A stretch of 64,000 nt of DNA from Stomoxys calcitrans (lineage: Eukaryota; Arthropoda; Insecta; Diptera; Muscidae). The translations under genes were made by a program, and so were the position numbers. Under the pieces are notes generated by a model, which ran no database searches, had not been told where the DNA came from, and was given only the letters and a program-made list of their open reading frames with translations. Location: assembly GCF_963082655.1 (NCBI RefSeq), contig NC_081552.1, positions 122,922,458 through 122,986,457 of the forward strand. Reading direction: 5' to 3'. Shown piece after piece: positions 56,151 to 64,000 of this stretch (position 1 is its first letter; the number at the start of each line of letters is the position of its first letter).

Positions 56151-56650
56151 GGATCTGAACCATATCCAGAACCAGAAGCCGTTCAAGAACTGCCCATGCA
56201 TCCCGAAAAATGCACTGTTTGGTGTGGTTTGTACGCTGGTGGAATCATTGGACCGTATTTTTTCAAAGATGCTGTTGGACGCAACGTTACGGTGAATGAA
56301 CACATTTCGAACCGAACACTGAATTTGGTAATAAAATTCAATGATTTGCAAGCGTTGCTCGTTAGTAAGTCTATTCATGATGAAATGTCAAAGCATACTG
56401 AGCATCTTTCTCTTTGACACCATGTCTGAAATCCCACGTGATCTGTCAAATACTAATGCATGAAAATCCTAACCTCAAAAAAATCACCCTTTATTTTTTT
56501 GAAAGAGACAAATGATTTTGGTTTATAATTTAACCATGAATCGTCTTACAAACGAACAACGCTTGCAAATTATTGAATTTTATTATCAAAATGCGTGCTC
56601 TGGTATGAAAGTTCATCCCTCTCTTCTTCCATTCCGTCGACGAAGCTAAT
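56151..56650. pseudogene. Scrambled mariner-like transposase fragments
   Basis: Three pieces of one IS630/Tc1/mariner-type transposase lie side by side. At about 56165-56290 (plus) the frame EAVQELPMHPEKCTVW / GIIGPYFFKDAVGRNVTVN matches the middle of the catalytic domain. At about 56281-56378 (minus) MNRLTNEQRLQIIEFYYQ is the N-terminal helix-turn-helix region. At about 56536-56650 (plus) the same N-terminal start occurs again with KVHPSLLPFRRR after it. The arrangement cannot encode a transposase. Confidence 0.7.
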
Positions 56651-57288
56651 TTTTGTCTCTATGGGTACGTGCCACACAAGATAAAGATAACAAAAAGAAG
56701 ATTACAAATGTCATGTTTATTTTTTTCTGGGTACAACAGGGCTGTTGCAACAGGGGTAAATCGGGCTAAGATTTAAGCAATTACCAAAAGCTTTTGTTAT
56801 TTTTTTTTTATTATACGATTATTTGTTGTTGTTGTTGTTATTACATGCATAAAATTTGTTAGTAGTCTACAAGAATTTTTTTTCGTTTCATTCTTCGTAA
56901 ATTTCTTTCTATTTTTCTCTTATCTATGCTTTTTATGAGAGTAAAAAAAAATATTATTGAACTACAATATGTTCCCTTTTGAATTGATTGGATGAAAGTT
57001 TAATTTTGATGGATTATGCCAAAATAAAGATGTCGGAATAATTTTTTTTCTTTGTTGGTTTGGGACGTTGGCGATCAGCTGATCATGAAAAGAGCGAAAT
57101 GAAACAAAAGAAAACAACGTATCATGGCTATTTATTAGTCTTGTTTTGTATGCTCTTTTTGTCAGTCCGATTAATCTGTATCCCGTAGATAACTTAATGA
57201 GGAGTTATGTCCAGGAGGACTCACGTCATAATATTTCAAACGTATCATATGTCGGCTTGAATTTAAATGGGTCATATTGGTCCATACA
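56651..57288. other. Spacer, with a short GTT run
   Basis: TTGTTGTTGTTGTTGTT lies near 56823-56840. Otherwise nothing is recognised apart from the diverged segment near 57185-57250. Confidence 0.5.
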
Positions 57289-57895
57289 TTTTTATACCCT
57301 CCACCATAGGATGGGGGTATACTAATTTCGTCAGTCTGTTTGTAACTCCTCGAAAACTTCGTCTAAGACCCCGTAAAGTATATATATTCTTGATCATCAT
57401 GACATTTTAAGTCGAACTAGCCATGTCCGTCTGTCTGCCTGTCGAAAGCACGCTAACTTTCAAAGGAGTAAAGCTAGCCGCTTGAAATTTTGCAAAAATA
57501 CTTCCTATTAGGTTGGGAGTGTAAATGGGCTATATCGGTCTACGTTTTGATGTAGCTGCCATATAAACCGATCTGGGATCTTGACTTCTTGAGCCGCTAG
57601 AGGGCAAAATTCTAATCTGATTTGCCTGAAATTTTGCATGAGGTGTTTTATTATGACTTCCAACAACTGTGCTAAGAACAGTTCAAATCGGTCCATAACC
57701 TGATACAGCTGCCATATGAACCGATCTGGGGTGTTGACCTCTTGAGCCTCTACAGGAAGCAATTCCTATCCGATTTGGCTGAAATATTGCATGACGTGTT
57801 TTGGTATAACTTCCAACAACTGTATTAAGAATGGTTGAAATCGGTCCATAACCTGATATAGCTGCCATATAAACCGATCTGGGGTCTTGACTTCC
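57289..57895 (+). repeat. Family A element, 3' truncated
   Basis: Complete head (TTTTTATACCCTCCACCATA), core, short GTCTG run, and about three monomers; the tail is missing. Confidence 0.8.
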
Positions 57896-58059
57896 TGATT
57901 TAGCACCGTAGGCGGTTCTTATCTACTCGCCACGGTGGTCCAGTTTAATTAAGGTGGTGCTGTTAAATTTGTTCCAATGGTTCAGTGGTTCATTGTTCAG
58001 AGGCTTTCTAATTTAGGAGGTTCTCTGAGAAATTTGAATTTATATCTTTGATTTTACTT
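57896..58059. other. Short spacer
   Basis: Nothing recognised. Confidence 0.4.
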
Positions 58060-60180
58060 GGGCGACGCCACACCCTTAAACCTACCAAATACATATTTAG
58101 ACCAATCACGACAATAAAGGACTCAAATGAAAGGTATTTAGGATAAGAAAACGTACCTGATGTCCGATTATCGGACCAAGTGCTAGGCGGACCACCCCAA
58201 GACCCAAAACACCCCTAAATCGGATATATATACCGACCATGGCAATATGGGACTCAAATGAAAGGTATTTGCGAGTAGAATACGAATCTGGTATCCAAAT
58301 GTGGGACTACGTTTCTGGGGGTCCCTTCCCCAAAACACCCCCCAAACTGGACTTATTTACTGACCATGGGAATATGGGGCTTGAATAAAAGGCATTTGAA
58401 TGTATAATTAGAATCTGACATCCAAATATGGAACCAAGTATTTGAGGGGACGCCTCTCACCAGAAACATCCCCCAAAGGGGACAAATTTACGACCATAGC
58501 AATATGGCGCTCAAATGAAAGCTCTTTGGGAGTAAGGCACGAATTTGATATCAATGTTCGGGAAAAGTGTCCACCCCACCCTCACAACACCACCCAAATA
58601 GTAAGTATTTGCTGACTATTGCAATATAAGGCTCAAATAAAAGGGATTTTCGAGTATAACACGAATCCGAGATATACTTTCAAGGCCAACTCACTGAGTG
58701 GCCGCCCATCCCCAAAAACACCCCCCAAGCCGGTCATGTTTGCCGACTATGGAAATTTGGGGCTCAAATTAAAGGCATTTGGAAGTAGACCGCGTATCTG
58801 AAATCAACATTAGGGACCAACTCTTTAGGGGACGTCCAATAACCATAACAACCCCCAAATAGGACGTATTTACTCACCAAGACAATTTGGTGAGTAAAGA
58901 GAATGGAACTAAATATTTTTAGTTTTAAGGGCCAATACCCAAAACCGGACATATTTGCTGACTTTTGCAATAAGGATTTTAAATGAGATTAGAAAACGAT
59001 TTTGATATAAATTTTTCAAGCCAATGGCAATACGTTTCAAATAAATGATATATACATAAATGAGAATAGACCACGTTGCTGATATATTTTCAGGGCTTAA
59101 TGTTGGGGGACCATCTTGGATAATGTTGGAGGCCACCGTAGCGCAGTGCTTAGCATGTCCGCCTATGACGCTGAACGCCTGGTTTCGAATCCTGGCGAGA
59201 CCATCAGAAAAAATTTTCAACGGTGGTTTTCTCCACCTTATGCTGGCAACATTTATGAGGTACTATGCCATGTAAAACTTCTCTCCCAAGAGGTGTCGCA
59301 CTATAAAAAGGAGGTCTCTTATCATTGGGTTTAAAAACGGACTCCACTCATTGATATGTGAGAAGTTTGCCCCTGTTCCTTAGTGGAATGTTCATGGGCA
59401 AAATTAGCACTTGCAATGTGGGGGACCAACCCAATCCCCAAAACACCACTAAATCGGGCATATTTACCTACCATGTCAATGTGGAGCTTAAATACAAGGT
59501 ATTGGGGTGTAGAGCAAGAATTGATACCCATTTTCGGGACCAATTCTTTGGGGGTCTACCCATTTCCCAAAATACCCCACAAACAGCAATTTTGTACTGA
59601 CCATCGCAATACGGGGCTCAAATAATGGTATATAGGACCATGTGTTAAGGTCATCACCCCTTCCCCTAGACACCCCCAAAGGGTAAAAATTTTTCGACCA
59701 TGCCAATATGTGGCTCAAATGAAAGGTATTTGAAATTAGAAAACATATTTGATAACCAACTTCCGGGCCATGTGTTTGGGGGACGCCTCACCGTGTAAAC
59801 TCCCCTTAAACCAAAGGCAATATGGGGTTTAAATAAATGGTATTTGAGAAAATAGCACTATGCTGATATTTTTCAGGGCCAAGTATCTGGGGGACCACCT
59901 CACCCCCTAAATCATATATCATGAGAATATGGGGCTGAAATGAAGTATTTTAAGAATGGAGTACACCTTACATCCAAATTTAAATTCGTAGACCAATAAA
60001 GATCATATGGGATTCTGATAAAGGCACTTATATTGTTAAACTGTTAGTCAAGCGATATACTATTTTTGTAGCATGGTATTTCACTAAAAGCTCTTTTATT
60101 GTCGTAAAAAATATTCCAATTAAGATTTTGTTCCATATAAAGTAAAAGAAGGCGGAGCGGAGCGGGCCCGGTCAGCTAGT
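58060..60180 (-). repeat. Family C element, inverted, long, with SINE insertion
   Basis: About fifteen inverted monomers (CAAATGAAAGGTATTTG type), ending in GCGGAGCGGGCCCGGTCAGCTAGT at 60157-60180, the complement of the family C start. Interrupted at about 59129-59412 by a tRNA-derived SINE. Confidence 0.8.
59129..59412 (+). mobile_element. tRNA-derived SINE
   Basis: The head has an A box TAGCGCAGTGC (59139-59149) and a B box GGTTTCGAATCC (59181-59192, one T longer than consensus), correctly spaced for an internal pol III promoter. The body (TTTTCAACGGTGGTTTTCTC, then GTACTATGCCATGTAAAACT, then GAGAAGTTTGCCCCTGTTCC) resembles a SINE body I associate with calyptrate flies. The part between the GTCGCAC and TATAAAAAGG blocks looks shortened. 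No clear target duplication. Confidence 0.75.
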
Positions 60181-61343
60181 AAGTGTTTAAAAATGTAACT
60201 AAATGAGAGATAGTATACACAACTCCATATTTTAGGTATATGCGAGTGACCTAAAATATAGTTGAAATTCTCAAGAAGTTGGGATATCTGAACTCAATTT
60301 CAGCATTCTTAGAATATAATTATAAGGAAAATTTTTATGCGTTTAAATACCACTTTCATACATATTTGTCGTATGATAACCCCCTAAATTATTACATATA
60401 AATTTACAAGTAGTCATTTATTTCTTAAAAATTATTCTCCTTTTCCTGTTTTATGAAAATTAATATCAACGTATCAGGTAGTAGAATAAATAAAAGTACG
60501 GTTTTATTTGCATTAGATAGAAGAAATATCTAGTTTAATTAAATACTTTACGCAAAACTTTTATATTGAGGAATAAATTGTGGTTTAAAGTATTTTAAAC
60601 TAATTTTTTTTTATTTTGCTTGAAGATATGTAATTGTTTAACTTTGCTTAACCAAAAAGTTCAACTGTGAATAATGACTATTAATTTTTCACTCAAGCTA
60701 GAACTACAAAATTTGTTTGCTTGAAGTGGCCCTATATGAACTATTTTGCTATTTGTGCGAATATTTCCTCCTTTTGCCAATGCTTGGAGTCGACTTATGA
60801 TTTATTGTCAGTACATAAGCTGATTTGAGTGTGCTCGTATTAATGGCAGTAGTCTTTCTGTTATTATGGTAACGTCAGCAAGATTCTATGTTTTAATTTC
60901 GAATTCCATTAATTAGCGAAGTAAGCTGATTGAAAAGACTCTCAGTTTCCTTCTTTTGCAATCAGCAGCCGAAAACGTGATATAAAATCTCTCCAAGTGA
61001 AAAGTGTCCATTAAACACACGAATTCTTTCATAAGTTTTTATTCGGTATTATTTTGTGACAAATATATTTATTCCACAAATATGGTCTGGCCTAATAAGG
61101 TAATCAAAGTTTTTTTTTATACATTTGTCATGCAACTTACTCCAGTCTCCTCCTACTATAAGGCAGACACAATATTGCACGACACCGAAGATTGATATAC
61201 CTGCACCTGCACAGTCTATTTGCTGTCCCTTTTGCGAACAACAATTTGGTGACAAAATTCTATCAGCAGATTTGGGGATAGGAATTATATCTCCAATTTT
61301 CACTATTTTTGAAAAAAAATTTCTTATCGAAAACTTTGGTAAC
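60181..61343. other. AT-rich unique spacer
   Basis: No gene recognised; small frames such as 61049-61303 and 61125-61394 overlap on opposite strands and lack homology signals. Confidence 0.5.
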
Positions 61344-61345
61344 TA

Positions 61346-61566
61346 TTGGGTTGCCCAAAAAGTAATTGCGGATTTTTCATATAGTCGGCGTTGACAAATT
61401 TTTTCACAGCTTGTGACTCTGTAATTGCATTCTTTTTTCTGTCAGTTATCAGCTGTTAGAAAAAAAGTGTAAAAAAATTATATTTGATTAAAGTTCATTC
61501 TAAGTTTTATTAAAAATTAATTTACTTTCTTTTAAAAAATCCGCAATTATTTTTTGGGCAACCCAA
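61346..61566 (+). mobile_element. Mariner-type MITE, complete, 221 bp
   Basis: Terminal inverted repeats TTGGGTTGCCCAAAAAGTAA and its complement (TTTTTTGGGCAACCCAA) are flanked by TA on both sides (61344-61345, 61567-61568). The TIR text with AAGTAATTGCGGATTTT is close to that of cecropia-type mariners. No coding capacity. Confidence 0.85.
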
Positions 61567-61568
61567 TA

Positions 61569-62280
61569 ATAATAATGGAGAAATCACTCAGATATCTGAA
61601 CAAAGTGGAGCTTAAATTCCATTTTTATTTACTGAAAAGTTAAGTATGATTCCAAACAATTAGAATATTAGAAAATTGATATAACGTTTTATTTAGTGTT
61701 CTTCGCATCATCATAATTCTACACTCAGAAAAATGGTGCGCATAAAATAATGTAAAAAACTTAGTTGAAATTAATTTGCCAATTTTAAACTAATTTGGTT
61801 AAATTTTGATCAAAACAAGAAAAAATTGGACGATTTTAGTAAGTTTAATCACCTATAATTAGTGGCAAATAATTCATAAACTTGGGTTTGGGAAGTCATT
61901 TTACTTAGCCAAGTTTATTTTCAACACGTTAAATATTCCTACAGCAAACAACGTTTTAAATTACACAATATAAACATGTTGTAATTTAGGGTTCAATATA
62001 TATTAAAAACCTATATTAATAAAATTGAATAAAAATTCGTTCAAAATAGTTAAAAAATTTCCCAAAATTTGAGTATTATTGTATAAATTTAATTCAAATA
62101 TAAGTTGTATACTTAGGTTGACAGATTTTTTAACAGAGACGATTAAATCCATTAACTTCTCACCTAGCCTTAATGCAATTATAAAGGTGTTTTTTAAACA
62201 AGTTATTTTTCAGTCGTGCAATCATCACTTAAAAACTTAGAATATAATGGCAACTACCTGAGGGAATAATAATAATAAAA
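61569..62280. other. AT-rich spacer
   Basis: Nothing recognised. Confidence 0.5.
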
Positions 62281-62483
62281 AACAAGTAAAAAGGCGTTAA
62301 GTTCGGCCGGGCCGAACTTTGGATACCCACCACCTCGGGTATATATGTAAACCACCTTCCATCAAAATCCAGGTATGGTATGCAATTTGCACTGGATTTT
62401 GATGGAAGGTGGTTTACATATATACCCGAGGTGGTGGGTATCCAAAGTTCGGCCCGGCCGATCTTAACGCCTTTTTACTTGTT
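62281..62483. repeat. Family B foldback: two 3' ends as a 91-bp inverted repeat
   Basis: The left arm 62281-62371 and right arm 62393-62483 are complementary over 91 bp, with one evident mismatch (GTTCGG against GATCGG), around a 21-bp loop. Each arm is the 3' end of family B, with ACAAGTAAAAAGG and the TTCGGCCGGGCCGAA hairpin on the outside. Confidence 0.92.
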
Positions 62484-63533
62484 TTCTTTTTTATTTAACT
62501 TTGTTGCAGAAACTTTTTACATTGAAACGCAAACTACATTTTGTGCAGCTATGGTATATATTAACGCAAATGTTTTCACAAGGGATTACAGCCTGACGCA
62601 CACCCTTTTTGGTAATTATTAGACTAGAAACAAAACCTTGTATCTATAACTAACACTTAAATTTCTTTTCAACAGATTTTCTGTGAATCAATAAAATATT
62701 GTGGATATAGCGTAACGGAACTTCTAAGTAAATTAATATGGCGCTTTCCTATTTGCTGATACAATTGGGATTTTTTGAAGACCACTGAGAACTTGAAGTG
62801 TGAATGTTTTTATTTGAATTGTTAATATATATATATGAAATACATATTCGCAAAGTGTATATATTAAAAATATTAATAAACAAAAAAAAACTAGTGTCAA
62901 AGAAATAAATAAATGAATAAAAACCAAAATTTTATAACAAAAAGGTATAGTGTATCTACAATTAAAATAATTATTTCGCCCGGTTTAGTTTTAACTAAAA
63001 GGAATAGAAGTAGAGATATTGCAATTAATTTGTACAGATGTATTAATATACAGGAAATTTTCTAACATTTTATTTCATCAATTATTTTGAGTTCAGTTAA
63101 AAATATAATATACAATGGTTCGTCATATGTACCGAATAATGATTTCCACTTAGTTAACGTTGAACCATCACGAAGTTCATAGGAAGTAAGTATTTTTTAG
63201 ATATACCTTAACTAAAAACCAATAAAAATGTTTTTAGCGCTATATGAAGTTCAACTTTATTCGAAACTTTATTTTTGAGTGTATCGATCGTGTATGGAAA
63301 GGCCTCTTCAATCACTGCTGCAGATGTCGGATAATTGGGAAACAAAAAGAAGCAAGACAAATAGTTTAATAGAAATTGATACCTAGTGATTTTTTGGTTT
63401 TGATGAATCAGATTTTTTGAGTGCTATTTTTTCGAGTGATTTTTTTATTTGGGTGTAGTTATCGCTTGCAGTTTTCTTTTTTTCTAGTTATTTTGCTCCT
63501 ATGCTAAATTTAGGAAAAAGCCGAATAAAAATA
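62484..63533. other. AT-rich spacer
   Basis: No gene or repeat family recognised. Confidence 0.5.
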
Positions 63534-64000
63534 ACAAGTAATAGCTCTTTTGTACCCTCCAGCATGGATCGCACTTGTCAAGTTCTTTGAATGACTTTTT
63601 CAAATAGAAAAACATCAGTCATAGAAAAACATCACCTTCAAAATTTCAATAAAAGCGAGTAATAATTGCGCCCTCCAGCTGCTCAAAAGTCAAGCTGGGA
63701 CATCGGTTTATATGGCAGCCATATCAGGTTATATACCGAATTAGATCATATTTGAAACAGTTGGTGGAAGTCATACCACAACGAGATATGCAAAATTTTA
63801 GCCATATTGTATAAGAATTGCGTAGTCTAATCGTGAGATCGGTTTATATGGCGGCTATATAAGAATAGGAATAGAGGCTCAAGAAGTCAAATTGGGAGAT
63901 CGGTTTATATGGCGGCTATATCAGGTTATGGACTGAATTGAACCATAGCTGGCACATTTATTGGGAGTCTCACCATAACACTTCATGCTAAATTTCAGAC
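63534..64000 (-). repeat. Family A element, diverged, runs off the window
   Basis: AACAAGTAATAGC, then TACCCTCCAGCATGGATCGC, and at least three monomers (GATCGGTTTATATGGC blocks at about 63700, 63838 and 63899). The hairpin is lost. Confidence 0.75.

Noticed and set aside
61049..61394. Cys-containing frames on both strands
   Set aside because: Overlapping on opposite strands and lacking recognisable domains.
61722..63280. CACTCAGAAAAAT and the inverted ATTTTTGAGTG as ends of one element
   Set aside because: Similarity covers only about 11 bases, no target duplication is visible, and nothing between supports one element.

Overview
The window reads as nuclear DNA of a higher dipteran, most likely a muscid/calyptrate fly such as Stomoxys, Haematobia or Musca. 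The evidence is an exon of the neuronal SKOR/fussel regulator, a landscape saturated with fly-type repeats, AT-rich spacers, spliceosomal acceptor sites and a tRNA-derived SINE. Only one normal host gene is evident: a long exon of fuss on the minus strand at 39884-41416, with an intact acceptor at 41417. Most of the right-hand part may be fuss intron or upstream DNA. Nearly everything else is mobile DNA in nested layers.

Three repeat families dominate. Family A (3643-5278, 17817-18750, 19120-20630, 22199-23945, 36991-37786, 44401-45345, 53010-54480, 55001-55357, 57289-57895, 63534-64000) and family B (5379-7150, 29301-31988, 62281-62483) share one design: a TATACCC head, subterminal inverted repeats, a GTCY microsatellite in many copies, internal 153-bp monomers, and a 3' end with a TTCGGCCGGGCCGAA hairpin before ACTTGTT. 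I infer DINE-1/HINE-like (Helentron-type) non-autonomous elements. Family C (1-320, 7158-8665, 21335-22198, 37834-38425, 42871-44400, 58060-60180) is a different array family of 110-135-bp monomers, with an end reading CTAGT on the opposite strand.

The autonomous elements are more individual. A CR1-type non-LTR retrotransposon (about 10690-15465) has both ORFs open. A second full-length non-LTR element (24386-29297) has both ORFs open and an exact 18-bp target duplication, and it sits inside the head of a family B element. The most striking object is a 5349-bp Transib DNA transposon (46072-51420): its ends read CACAGTG, the 5-bp target duplication is CGGCG, its terminal inverted repeats are about 1431 bp each, and its RAG1-core-like transposase is interrupted by a single TAG. 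It sits inside a decayed RNase H-bearing non-LTR retrotransposon whose reading resumes across the insertion.

Older layers include a BEL/Pao pol relic (32280-35340, minus), several RNase H-type non-LTR relics, Jockey- and CR1-like fragments, a scrambled mariner-like transposase, a 221-bp mariner MITE, a SINE, and a decayed copy of an uncharacterised arthropod gene family (566-1935) that keeps what looks like an intron. Family names come from motif recognition by eye; no database was searched.
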